Below, piece by piece: positions 25,360 to 35,421 of a stretch of 64,000 nt of DNA. The first letter of the stretch is position 1. The number at the start of each line of letters is the position of its first letter. The DNA is taken from contig OY760226.1 in assembly GCA_963663395.1 (NCBI GenBank), forward strand, positions 1,860,001 to 1,924,000, read 5' to 3'. The position numbers and the translations under genes are program-made. This stretch comes from Azophilus sp963663395. Lineage in GTDB: Bacteria > Pseudomonadota > Gammaproteobacteria > Pseudomonadales > Azotimanducaceae. The notes beneath the pieces are model-generated. The model was not told the DNA's origin and did no database searches. It was given only the letters and a program-made list of their open reading frames with translations.

Positions 25360-27528
25360 ATCGGAACGCACCCCGGTACAGGCGGCTGACCGGGGCGCCG
25401 CGGTTTTCCCCGCACCGGATGCCCGCATTCAGGCTCTTCACTTCCCACATCCTGGGAATATCGAGCGCGGCCGATGCCCGCCGGCCGTCGACAGACAATT
25501 CGACACGGCCCGAGGATGCGGAGGTCTTGCGGCCGTGCAACGCCAGTACATGCCTCCCGGGCGGCACGCGGTACCGCGTCCTGGCCGAATGGTGACGGCC
25601 GCGGGTGAACACGTAGACGTATTCGAGATAGCCATCGCGCATCAGGAGCTCATACCCCGCCATGCTGTCGCCGGAGGCAAGCAACACGCCGTTGGCCCGG
25701 CCAGCGTCGATCTCGACTTCCGCCGTAATCGTGTAGTCGTGGTTGAAAATATCCGGTGCGCTGCGCCGGTCGATCCGGGTTGCCCCGGGGAAGAGCACGT
25801 AGCGGGTGCGGGGAGCCGGCGCTACGTCGGCTTCGAGAGAAAGCAGATCGTCTTCGAGTGGAAGCACGTTGTTGCGTTCGGCTTCCCGGTGCCAGAGGGC
25901 GATCATGTCGGCCACCCGCTCCGGAGCCTCCGCCGCCCGATCATGGATTTCGGAAAAGTCGTCCGGGGCGTAGTACAGCGCCCAGTAGTCGTCATCGAAA
26001 CCGGTGTTGGCCCGGTGCTGCGTCACGGCTTTCCAGCCATCGACCCAGATGGCCCGGTCGCCGGCGGTCTCAAAGAACTGCACCTGCTTGCGCGTGGGTG
26101 CGGTTGGGGAGTCGAACGTGTAGGCGAGGCTGATGCCGTCCAGGGATTCACCCGGGTTGCCGGCCAGGCCAAGCAGCGTCGGAACGATGTCGGTGACGTG
26201 ATGGTACTGCGTGCAGATCCGGCCTTCGGGCAGGCCCCCGCCCGGCCAGTGAACAATCAAGGGGGGGCGCGGATTCCGCCTTCGAAGGTGTCGCCCTTGT
26301 ACAGCTTCAATGGTGTATTGCTGACCTGCGCCCACCCGGGCCCGTAGCTTGGCTGGCTCCGGTCGCTGCCCACAAGGTCGATGTTGGCAATCAGTTCGCC
26401 GATGGGCTCCGGCTCGATGTAGACGGCGCGGTGAACGTCCAGCCGGCCGGCAGGAGGCCCCCAGGAGCCGGCGCCGTTGTCCGACAGCACCATCAGCATG
26501 GTGTCTTCCAGGCACCCGGCCCGTTCGAGAAACTCGATCAGGCGTTGCAGTTGATCGTCCGTATGGTGAAGGAACCCCGCATAGGCTTCCTGGGTTCGTG
26601 CACCGAAACGCCGCTCATCGCTCGAAATGTCATCCCAGGCGGGCACGCCCGGGTTCCGCGGTGCGAGTTCGGCGTTTGTCGGCGCAATTCCGATCGACCG
26701 CTGACGCTCGAACCGTTTCGCCCGCACCGCATCCCAGCCGGCGTCGTACCCGCCGCGATGCCGCGCCATGTAGTCAGCGGGGACATGATAGGGAAAGTGG
26801 CAGGCACCGAACGACAGGTACAGGAAGAAAGGCGTTTCGGGGGAGGCAACGACGTGGTTTGTGATGAAGGCAATGGACTGGTCGACCAGGTCCTCGGTCA
26901 GATGATAGCCGTCGCTCTTGTCCGGATAGACGGCATGGCGGTTGCGAAACAACTCCGGGTGCCAGTGGTCGGCGGCCGCGCCGAGAAAGCCGTACCACTG
27001 ATCGAAACCGCGCCCGGTGGGCCACTGGTCGAACGGGCCCGTTGCATTGCGATCCGCGACAGGAGACAGGTGCCACTTCCCCACGGCGTAACTGCGGTAA
27101 CCCGACGGGTTCAGCAGTTCGGCCAGCGTTCGTACGTCTTTGCGTATCCAACCGCGGTAGCCGGGATGGTCGCGGCCCCATTCGGCAATGTTGCCCACTC
27201 CCGCGGCATGGGCGTTCCTGCCCGTCAACAGGCTCGCCCGGGTCGGCGCGCACAGTGAGCTCACATGAAAGTTGTTGTAGCGCAGGCCATTGGCTGCGAG
27301 GCGGTCCATGCATGGCGTGGGCACCTCGGACCCATAGCAGCCAAGGTCGCCGAAACCTACGTCGTCAAGCACCGCCAACAGGATGTTCGGTTTGCCGCCG
27401 CGCCGCACAGGAGCCCGAGGGGCGGTTTGCGTTGCCGGGACAGTACCGGCAGCCTCTCCGCTCCTGCCCAGGGCGGCGGCCGTGAGCAGGGCTGACGACT
27501 CCATGAATCTTCGGCGCGACAGGGTCAT
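25316..27528 (-). pseudogene. Arylsulfatase, frameshifted at a 7-G/C tract
   Basis: Two frames make one sulfatase of about 735 residues. The first (27528-26257) begins with a Tat-type signal (SRRRFMESSALLTAAALG), has DDVGFGDLG metal ligands, the CAPTR motif whose Cys93 becomes formylglycine, KWHLS and SDNGAGSWG, and stops right after FEGGIRAPP. The second frame resumes with LIVHWPGG and carries the rest plus a C-terminal concanavalin-like part. The break is at seven Gs (26261-26267 on the plus strand); one more or two fewer restores the frame. The overlap of the two frames in exactly the conserved stretch shows a recent slip, sequencing error or switch, not decay. Hydrolysis of sulfate esters in the periplasm is the expected role. 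Confidence 0.85.
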
Positions 27529-27624
27529 GCGGCCTCAGGCGACCGTTGGGTCCATTGAAGATACACGACTTCTTTCTCCGGTTGCGGCACATCCCCGTTC
27601 GATTGGAGCAGCCTCCTCCTGTTG

Positions 27625-27643
27625 CACCTGACCCCATTTGTCC
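27625..27643. repeat. Half copy of the GGGGTCAG repeat (relic C)
   Basis: CACCTGACCCCATTTGTCC matches the right arm and outer flank of unit A (CCTGACCCCATTTGTCC identical). No opposite arm is present. It lies in the 287-bp gap between the sulfatase and hyuB-like starts. Confidence 0.65.
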
Positions 27644-27799
27644 TTGATCGGCGTAGCTGGCGATGTCGGCAGCACCCTGTTGTCGAATCGCTCCACGCTG
27701 ATAAGGGTGGTGGCCTTTGTCGGGTCAATGGGCTGGCCGCAAGGCGGCGCGAACAGGAAGCGTGCCGGGTAGGGCAGGGTCGGCACCCACCGCGGGACG

Positions 27800-27840
27800 C
27801 TGCTACCATGCCGGCGTGAACGTTGACCGGAAACCCGGGG
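27800..27840 (+). repeat. 41-nt duplicated gene start (copy 2)
   Basis: Partner of 826-866. Here it is intact: CTGCTACCATGCC lies just before the GTG start of the HyuB gene and may contain its -10 box, and the following bases are its first codons. Confidence 0.55.
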
Positions 27841-29561
27841 TGGCGCTCGACCCCGTCGGGCTCGAGGTGCTGCGCGGGCGGCTTACCGCGGTAGCCGACG
27901 AGATGGAATACGTGCTGCTGCGCAGTTCCTGGTCGTCGATCATTACCGAGGCCCTGGATGCCACCTGCGCGGTATTCGACAGCGAGGGCCGGACGATTGC
28001 CCAGGCCTGCGCGATCCCGGTGCACCTGGGTGTGCTGTGTGAACTCGGCCGCGCGATTGCCGCCCGTTATCCTGCCGCCCGCACCGCGGAGGGCGATCTT
28101 TACATTGTCAACGATCCCTATTCGGGCGGTACCCATCTTCCCGACATCTGCGTCGCCTCTCCTGTTTTCTGCGGCCGGTACCTGGTGGGTTATGTGGCCA
28201 CCATGGTTCACCATCAGGATATTGGCGGTTCGGCTCCCGGCAGCACCTCGGCCGCAGCCTACGATCACCTGGCCGAGGGCGTGCGCATACCCTTGATCCG
28301 GCTGGCGCGGGCCGGCGTTCTGGACGACGAGGTGGTTGATCTTCTCGCCGCCAACAGCCGCTCGCCGGACAACGTCCGGGGAGACCTCAGTGCCCAGGTC
28401 GCCGCCTGCCGCAGGGGGGAGGAACGCCTGCGGGCCGTCCATGAAGCCGGCGGCACCGGCGCGGTGTCGGCGGGGACCGCGGAACTGATGGACTACGGGG
28501 AGCGACTGACCCGTGCCGCCATCGAGCGCATTCCGGACGGCGAGTACGGGTTCACGGACTGGCTCGACGACGACGGCACCTCGCCCGAAGCGGAACCTTC
28601 GCGGATCGAAGTCAAGCTGACCGTAAGTGGCTCGAACCTTCACTTCGATTTCACGGGCACCGACCCCCAGGTCTCCGCCGCGATCAACAGCGTTCGGTCC
28701 TCCACCCTGGCGGTGGTCTACTGGGCCGTGCGGATACTGACGGGCGATGCCGCTCCCGACAACGATGGTTGCTATCGCCCGGTTTCGGTGAACCTCCCTT
28801 CGGGCACCCTGGTGAATTCCGAGTTTCCCGCCCCGGTGAACGCCCGCATGGTGACGGTGTTCCGCATCGGCGATGCGGTGTTGGGCGCCATGGCCAGGGC
28901 CGCGCCCGAACGGTTCACCGCGGCCGGGTGCGGCCAGACCTCGGTGATCCCGATCGGCGGCCTCGATGCCGCCGGCAACCGTTTCGTCGGCGTACTCGGC
29001 GGCCCCTATCGCGGCGGCATGGGCGCGCGCTCCGACAAGGACGGCATCGATGTCACCGACCACGACATCTGCAACGTCTACCACGTACCGGTGGAGATGA
29101 CGGAAAACGAACTGCCGGTGCGCTACCGCCGGCTGGAACTGTGGCAGGACTCCGGCGGCCCAGGAACCTGGCGCGGCGGCCTGGGCTACCGCGTGGAACT
29201 CGAGTGGCTGGCGCGAGAAGGCACCGTCTCGTTACGGCGCGAACGGCACAAGTTCGGCCCTTGGGGCATAGCCGGCGGGATGGGCGCGCCCTGCTGCCGG
29301 ACGGAAATCGTGCGCGCCGACGGCAGCCGTGAATCGCTTCCGGGCAAAATTCTGGCGCCCATCAACAGCGGCGAGGTCCTGTGCTATTGGACGACCGGTG
29401 GCGGCGGATACGGACCGCCTCAACAACGGGATCCGGAACTGGTGCTGGCCGACGTGCTGGATGGCCGGGTTTCCAAGGAAGCCGCGCGCGACATCTATGG
29501 CATCGCCTTGCCGGATGCCGGGCAGCACCGGGAGTCGGCAGGCGCAGCACCCTCGGATTAG
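27816..29561 (+). CDS. Hydantoinase B / N-methylhydantoinase subunit (HyuB family)
   Basis: 581 residues, a usual HyuB length. Seen: GLEVLRGRLTAVADEMEYVLLRSSWSS at the start, YIVNDPYSGGTHLPDI, MVHHQDIGGSAPGS, and the C-terminal QDSGGPGTWRGGLGYRVE and GGGGYGPPQQRDPE, all family hallmarks. With HyuA it forms ATP-dependent hydantoinase, oxoprolinase or acetone/acetophenone-carboxylase-type enzymes. No HyuA gene is adjacent, which is unusual. GTG start 27816 fits the conserved beginning (DPVGLEVLRGR); a TTG 99 bp earlier gives a non-family tail. The first bases are duplicated at 826-866. Confidence 0.88.
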   Translation: MNVDRKPGVALDPVGLEVLRGRLTAVADEMEYVLLRSSWSSIITEALDATCAVFDSEGRTIAQACAIPVHLGVLCELGRAIAARYPAARTAEGDLYIVNDPYSGGTHLPDICVASPVFCGRYLVGYVATMVHHQDIGGSAPGSTSAAAYDHLAEGVRIPLIRLARAGVLDDEVVDLLAANSRSPDNVRGDLSAQVAACRRGEERLRAVHEAGGTGAVSAGTAELMDYGERLTRAAIERIPDGEYGFTDWLDDDGTSPEAEPSRIEVKLTVSGSNLHFDFTGTDPQVSAAINSVRSSTLAVVYWAVRILTGDAAPDNDGCYRPVSVNLPSGTLVNSEFPAPVNARMVTVFRIGDAVLGAMARAAPERFTAAGCGQTSVIPIGGLDAAGNRFVGVLGGPYRGGMGARSDKDGIDVTDHDICNVYHVPVEMTENELPVRYRRLELWQDSGGPGTWRGGLGYRVELEWLAREGTVSLRRERHKFGPWGIAGGMGAPCCRTEIVRADGSRESLPGKILAPINSGEVLCYWTTGGGGYGPPQQRDPELVLADVLDGRVSKEAARDIYGIALPDAGQHRESAGAAPSD

Positions 29562-29643
29562 AGCATTCGACGCCCTGGTCGTCTGCTCCTTGCGCTTCAG
29601 CGTCCCGGGTTGGAAAACTGTAGCAGCGCCCGGACGCCTTGAT

Positions 29644-30015
29644 TCAGTGGAGATCCTGGGCGTGCTCCTTCAGGAGCGACAGGGGAACGTGCTTGAGGGT
29701 CGCCTCATGGGTGGAGGCCAGCAATACGACCGGCGCAGCTCCGGCCTGGTAGGCTTCCAGCCAGCGCAGCGCGCACAGGCACCAGCAGTCGCCGGGCTTG
29801 AGCCCGTCGAATCCAAGTTCAGGGTGGGGCGTGCTCAGGTCGTTGCCCCTCGCTTTGGAGAAGGCCAGGAATTCTTCGGTGACCTGGGTGCAGACCGTGT
29901 GAACGCCGGCGTCTTCGCTGCCCGTATTGCAGCAGCCGTCCCGATAAAAGCCGGTCAACGGACTTGAACTGCAGGTCTCGAGTTTTTCGCCCAGGACGTT
30001 TTTCGATTCGTACAT
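29644..30015 (-). CDS. DUF2237 family protein
   Basis: 123 residues matching the family from end to end: NVLGEKLETCSSSPLTGFYRDGCCNTG, HTVCTQVTEEFLAFSKARGNDLSTPHPE, GLKPGDCWCLCALRWLEA. The conserved cysteines suggest metal binding or structural disulphides; the biochemical role is unknown. The ending TLKHVPLSLLKEHAQDL is typical. Convergent with the HyuB gene, 82 bp apart; diverges from the cyclase gene. Confidence 0.92.
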   Translation of the reverse strand: MYESKNVLGEKLETCSSSPLTGFYRDGCCNTGSEDAGVHTVCTQVTEEFLAFSKARGNDLSTPHPELGFDGLKPGDCWCLCALRWLEAYQAGAAPVVLLASTHEATLKHVPLSLLKEHAQDLH

Positions 30016-30170
30016 GAAGAGTTTGCCCCTTCGCAGCGTGGACCGTAAAGCGCGATATTATCCCCGGAAGGCACGGCCGTGTCCGCAACCGGCTCCGCAA
30101 CACCAGATTGTCGGGGGTTTGCGGTTTAGACTTCTCATTCGCGGATAAGGTTGTCCATTGAGTCAACTTC

Positions 30171-30283
30171 CCTCCCGGTCGCTGTTTTCTCGTCGGGCTG
30201 GGCGTAGCCCCGTTAGCGGCGCAACCTGAAATTGGCGCCGCTCGCCCAGTGATGGTAAAGAAGCATCTGCAAACTTCGGGAGG
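30171..30283 (+). promoter_or_regulatory. Structured leader of the cyclase gene
   Basis: Within the 274-bp gap, CCTCCCG (30171-30177) is complementary to CGGGAGG (30277-30283), the ribosome site of the gene at 30290. Between them GGGCT/AGCCC (30195-30210) makes a hairpin that competes with an outer stem CTGGGCG/CGCCCAG (30198-30204 with 30243-30249), which encloses AGCGGCGC/GCGCCGCT (30215-30242). Competing stems plus an anti-ribosome-site look like a translational switch; no known riboswitch class was recognised. Confidence 0.35.
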
Positions 30284-30289
30284 ACTCTC

Positions 30290-31213
30290 ATGAGCGAAGC
30301 AACTGTGCCGAACCCGGCAACCTGGCCGGGACATACCGGCAACTGGAACCGCTGGCCGAACAACCTCGGCACGCTGAACCTGGTGACGCCCGAGGTCACC
30401 CTCCGGGCCATCGGGGAGGTTTCCTCCGGGCAGGTGGTTTCGCTGAGCCGGCCGGTTACCGACCGGGAGCCCATTCGCGGCAATGTCTGCTTCGAGCACA
30501 CCATGCTCAATGCCGGCGCCTGGGACCTGGAACCGGACCGGCCCGAGTCGCTGAACTCCGCGGACCAGGTCGCCTACCGCACTCACGGCATGGTGAACAC
30601 CCACCTGGATGCGCTCGCGCACGTGGGCCACGACGGCAAGGGATTCAACGGCACCGATTTCGGTGACATGGTCACGAAGGAAGGGGGCGTAAAAGTCGCC
30701 GCGATCAGCGATGCCCGGGCCATCGTCACCCGCGGGGTGCTGATCGACATCGCCCGCATGCGCGGCGTATCGCACCTCCGCCCCGGCGAGTACGTCAAGC
30801 CGGAGGAGATCGAGTCCGTGGCGGACCGGCTGGAGCCGGGCGATGCGGCCCTGATCCGCACGGGGGCGACCCTGGAAGACGGCCTGCCGCCGACGGACGA
30901 CAGTTGCCGGCACGGCACCTGGCAGGGGCTGCATCCGGAATGCGTCGAGGTGCTGGGCGGCCGCGACATCAGTGTGCTGGCGACGGACTGCGGGGGCGAT
31001 GTCTTTCCCTCGCCGTACGGACACATCGTGCGCTCGCCCGTTCATACGCTGTGCCTGACCTACTACGGCATTCACCTGCTGCACAACATGGATCTGGAGT
31101 CGCTTGGCGAGATCTGCGTGGAGCAGAACCGCCACAGCTTCCTGTTCGTCGTCACCGCGCTGCACCTGGAGCGGGCGACGGGGTCGCTGACCAGCCCGGT
31201 CGCGGTGCTGTAG
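30290..31213 (+). CDS. Cyclase family protein (kynurenine-formamidase-like)
   Basis: 307 residues of the cyclase/KynB-type metal-dependent amide hydrolase family. The zinc-binding signature reads HGMVNTHLDALAHVGHDG, with the His-x-x-x-His/Asp pattern. Further family blocks are RGVLIDIARMRG, EPGDAALIRTG and VLATDCGGDVFP. It probably opens a lactam, lactone or formamide in a degradation pathway; true kynurenine formamidase activity is not implied, since no kynurenine genes are near. Strong GGGAGGA ribosome site. 61 bp downstream follows an EthD-like gene, probably co-transcribed. Confidence 0.85.
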   Translation: MSEATVPNPATWPGHTGNWNRWPNNLGTLNLVTPEVTLRAIGEVSSGQVVSLSRPVTDREPIRGNVCFEHTMLNAGAWDLEPDRPESLNSADQVAYRTHGMVNTHLDALAHVGHDGKGFNGTDFGDMVTKEGGVKVAAISDARAIVTRGVLIDIARMRGVSHLRPGEYVKPEEIESVADRLEPGDAALIRTGATLEDGLPPTDDSCRHGTWQGLHPECVEVLGGRDISVLATDCGGDVFPSPYGHIVRSPVHTLCLTYYGIHLLHNMDLESLGEICVEQNRHSFLFVVTALHLERATGSLTSPVAVL

Positions 31214-31274
31214 GCATCCTGAATGCCGGGAGGCAGGCAACCGCGTCACGACAGACAAACCTTCGGAGACAAAT

Positions 31275-31997
31275 ATGACTAAGCCCCACGCCATCACCCT
31301 GATCAAGCTCGACCCGCCACAGGAACGCGAGGACGAGTGGAACGACTGGTATACCAACGTGCACTCGCCGGGCCGCTTCGAGTGCGGCTTGCAGGCGTTC
31401 CGGCGCTTCGAGATCGTGCCCGGACAGCCCCAGGTGGATACGCGCCAGGGTGGCCAGGCCAAGTACCTGGCCATCATGGAGTGGCCCGACACCGATGCGT
31501 TGACCTCGCCCGCCTACGATGCCGTGACGGCCCGCTGGACGGCGCTGCCGCCGGACAGCTTCGAGCACCAGACCATGAAGCTGCCCAAGCTGGCCCGGGG
31601 CGTGCTGGAACAGATCGGTCAGTACCCCGACGGCGATCAGCCCCTGTTGCCGGAGACGAAGTACGTCTTCCTCTCCGCCCACGAGGTTCCGGTGGAGATC
31701 GCGGACGAGTTCAACGAGTGGTACGTGGAGGAGCACATGCCCCTGGTGCTGTGCGAGCCGGGGTTCAACACCGTGCGCCGCTACGCGCACCTGAGCGATG
31801 CGTTCCCGCCCATCCTGGGCGAGGGCGGCGAACTGTTCACGCACCTGTCGATCTGGGACATCGACGGCATCGAGGCGTTCCAGAACCCCGTGTTCGCCGG
31901 CTACACCGTCACCCCCTGGCAGAAGCGCATGCGGCGCCTGTTCACCCTGAAGATGAGTAACGTTTACCGGGAGATCGCACGCGGCGTGGCGCCCTGA
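31275..31997 (+). CDS. Dimeric alpha/beta-barrel protein with two EthD-like units
   Basis: 240 residues with two similar ferredoxin-like units: EDEWNDWYTNVHSPGRFE near the start and ADEFNEWYVEEHMPLVL in the second half, the pattern of EthD-type stress/accessory proteins that act beside monooxygenases or hydrolases. Cytoplasmic. A conserved H after W(N/Y) in both units may be catalytic or structural. It follows the cyclase gene on the same strand, which suggests a shared pathway. The reaction is unknown. Confidence 0.75.
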   Translation: MTKPHAITLIKLDPPQEREDEWNDWYTNVHSPGRFECGLQAFRRFEIVPGQPQVDTRQGGQAKYLAIMEWPDTDALTSPAYDAVTARWTALPPDSFEHQTMKLPKLARGVLEQIGQYPDGDQPLLPETKYVFLSAHEVPVEIADEFNEWYVEEHMPLVLCEPGFNTVRRYAHLSDAFPPILGEGGELFTHLSIWDIDGIEAFQNPVFAGYTVTPWQKRMRRLFTLKMSNVYREIARGVAP

Positions 31998-32039
31998 TCG
32001 AGTTGATCGCTCGAGTATTCCGCGTGGCGGTGCGGATGG

Positions 32040-32076
32040 GTTGGTATTACTGACATGTCGATGAAATAATACCAAC
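32040..32076. promoter_or_regulatory. 10-bp inverted repeat, candidate antitoxin operator
   Basis: GTTGGTATTA (32040-32049) and TAATACCAAC (32067-32076) are exact reverse complements 17 bp apart, ending 10 bp before the antitoxin start. It fits autoregulation by a ribbon-helix-helix antitoxin/toxin complex. GACATGTC (32052-32059) lies inside. Confidence 0.65.
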
Positions 32077-32086
32077 GGAGGCAACG

Positions 32087-32326
32087 ATGAATACGATTTC
32101 GCTAAAGGTTCCCGGCTCACTTGCCCTGAGGCTCGAAAACGAGGCGCGACAACGGGGCCTGAGCAAATCCGCGGTCATTCGCGATGCCCTGGAGGAGTAC
32201 CTGCAGACAACGTCGGCCGAAAATTCCGGGTCTGCGCTGGCTCTTGCTGCGGATCTCGCAGGTGTGCTGTCCGGACCGGAGGACTTGTCCTTCAACAAGG
32301 ACCATCTGCGCGACTTCGGGCGGTGA
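32087..32326 (+). CDS. Ribbon-helix-helix antitoxin (VapB-type)
   Basis: 79 residues. The start MNTISLKVPGSLALRLENEARQRGLSKSAVIRDALEEYL is a CopG/Arc ribbon-helix-helix: beta strand, then helix with AR.RG.S.S..IR.AL. The C-terminal tail (DLSFNKDHLRDFGR) would wrap the toxin. GGAGG ribosome site. The toxin gene starts inside its stop codon, and an inverted repeat lies upstream. Confidence 0.85.
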   Translation: MNTISLKVPGSLALRLENEARQRGLSKSAVIRDALEEYLQTTSAENSGSALALAADLAGVLSGPEDLSFNKDHLRDFGR

Positions 32327-32751
32327 TCGGCCAGGTCATCCTGGATGCCGGGCCGCTGGTCGCCCTGTTGAATCGCCGTGACCGCCATCATCCGTGGGCG
32401 CGGGATCAATGGGCGCGCATTTCTCCACCGCTGATTACCTGCGAAGCCGTGCTGGCCGAAGCCTGTTTTCTGGTTCGACGCTTTCCCGACGGGCAGCAGG
32501 CCGTACTCGACCTGACAAGGCGGGGTGTCCTGGATCTGTCGTATCGCCTCGCCGAGGATTCCGATGCGGTCTCCCGGCTCATGGGCAAGTACCGGGATGT
32601 GCCGATATCGCTTGCGGATGCCTGCCTGGTCAGACTGGCCGAGCGCCACACCGATGGCGTTGTCCTGACCCTCGACAACGACTTTTCAATCTATCGAAAG
32701 CACGGCCGCAAAGTGATTCCGGCGTTGACGCCATCTGCGGGGTACGATTGA
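32323..32751 (+). CDS. PIN-domain toxin (VapC-type ribonuclease)
   Basis: 142 residues. PIN active-site acids are present: the first Asp in VILDAGPLVALL, a Glu in CEAVLAEACFL, and Asp residues in SLADACLV and LTLDNDF. It should cut RNA when free of antitoxin. GTG start overlaps the antitoxin stop by 4 nt (GTGA), the usual coupling in these pairs. Confidence 0.85.
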   Translation: MIGQVILDAGPLVALLNRRDRHHPWARDQWARISPPLITCEAVLAEACFLVRRFPDGQQAVLDLTRRGVLDLSYRLAEDSDAVSRLMGKYRDVPISLADACLVRLAERHTDGVVLTLDNDFSIYRKHGRKVIPALTPSAGYD

Positions 32752-32786
32752 TTGAACTCACGCGGCTTGACTGCATAGGCAGGGCA

Positions 32787-33998
32787 ATGAAACACCTGCG
32801 AAGAAACCTGAGCGAGCCGGCGCCCGTTCCCGAAGAAGGCATGAGGCGCGCCGTGGAAGTCATGCAAGGCGGATGGTTGACCCGCTACGGGGAATTCCAC
32901 GGCGAGGGGTCCGAGGTGGCGGCGCTGGAACGGGAATTCGCCCACTACATGGGCGCCCGCTATGCCCTGGCCGTGAACTCGTGCGGCGCGGCCCTGTTCA
33001 TCGCCCTGCTGTGCGCTGGCGTGCAGCGGGGGACGAGGGTGCTGGTGAACGCCTTTACGCTGGCACCGGTGCCGGGCGCCGTGGCCCATGCGGGCGCGGA
33101 ACCGGTCTACGTCGAGTGCAACGACAGCTACCTGGTCGACCTGGACGACCTCGAGCGCAAGGCGCGTGGGGACGCAAAGGTGCTGCTTCTTTCCCACATG
33201 CGCGGGCACATCGCCGACATGGACGCCGTCACCGCCATCTGCCGGCGCCACGGGCTGGTTCTGATTGAAGACTGCGCCCATACCCTCGGCGCGAACTGGA
33301 ACGGCACGCCGAGCGGCCGGTTCGGGCAGTTCGGCTGTTTCAGCCTGCAGGCCTACAAGCACATCAATGCGGGGGAGGGCGGCCTGCTGATCACGGACGA
33401 TGAAGATGCCGCGGCGAAAGCGGTGCTGTACGCGGGCAGCTACATGCTCTACGGGCAGAACGGCGCGGCGCCGGGCCCGGAGGTGTTCCGGCGGCACGAC
33501 CGGTCGGTTCCGAACCTGAGTTGCCGCATGCACGAGGTGACGGCGGCCATGGCGCGCCCTCAGATCGGGCTGCTCACCGAACGCGGCCTCGCCTGGAACC
33601 ACCGTTACGGGAAACTGGCGGGGCTGTTTTCGGGCATCGACGGCGTATCTGTGCCCGAACGCGATGCGCGCGAGGGCTTCATCGGCTCATCCATTCAGTT
33701 CTCGATCGCCGGGTTGTCCGCATCCCGCATCGCGCGGGTGATCGACGGCTGCGCCGCGCGGGGCCTGAACATCAAGTGGTTCGGCGATCCCGTACCCCGG
33801 GGATTTACCGCGACGTACGATCATTGGCGCTACGTGGAGCCGCCATCGCTCGCTACGACCGACGACATGCTGCGGGGGCTCTGCGACATGCGCATACCCT
33901 TGTCGCTGACGGATGACGAGTGCAGCCTGATTGCGGAAATTCTTGCCGGGGCCATTGCGGCCACCCGCCGGGATAATCCGGAGGACGGGGGGCCATGA
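32787..33998 (+). CDS. DegT/DnrJ/EryC1 family aminotransferase
   Basis: 403 residues, PLP-dependent fold type I. Seen: GGWLTRYGEFHGEGSEVAALE, LAVNSCGAALFIAL (phosphate-binding), VLIEDCAHTLGANW with the PLP-ring Asp, and SLQAYKHINAGEGGLL with the PLP lysine. Family members aminate keto-sugars or act in antibiotic and amino-acid pathways; here the neighbours are a threonine-synthase-like enzyme and a flavin oxidoreductase, so a small-molecule amine pathway is more likely than cell-wall sugar synthesis. ATG 32787 follows the toxin gene by 35 bp. Confidence 0.85.
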   Translation: MKHLRRNLSEPAPVPEEGMRRAVEVMQGGWLTRYGEFHGEGSEVAALEREFAHYMGARYALAVNSCGAALFIALLCAGVQRGTRVLVNAFTLAPVPGAVAHAGAEPVYVECNDSYLVDLDDLERKARGDAKVLLLSHMRGHIADMDAVTAICRRHGLVLIEDCAHTLGANWNGTPSGRFGQFGCFSLQAYKHINAGEGGLLITDDEDAAAKAVLYAGSYMLYGQNGAAPGPEVFRRHDRSVPNLSCRMHEVTAAMARPQIGLLTERGLAWNHRYGKLAGLFSGIDGVSVPERDAREGFIGSSIQFSIAGLSASRIARVIDGCAARGLNIKWFGDPVPRGFTATYDHWRYVEPPSLATTDDMLRGLCDMRIPLSLTDDECSLIAEILAGAIAATRRDNPEDGGP

Positions 33999-34083
33999 TC
34001 CGTTCCGCGGGCGTCCCCGCCGCCTGGCCTCTTGCCGCCGACTCTTCACGAATTACCGGATCGCTATCACCAGGAAGTCCGCC

Positions 34084-35337
<1,254 letters not shown>

Positions 35338-35421
35338 CCGGCCCCCTTGCCTGGGCCTGCCCCGCAAGGCACCGTAATGCAACTGCGTCGATCGACCACC
35401 ACACCCAAGGAGGGTCACGCC

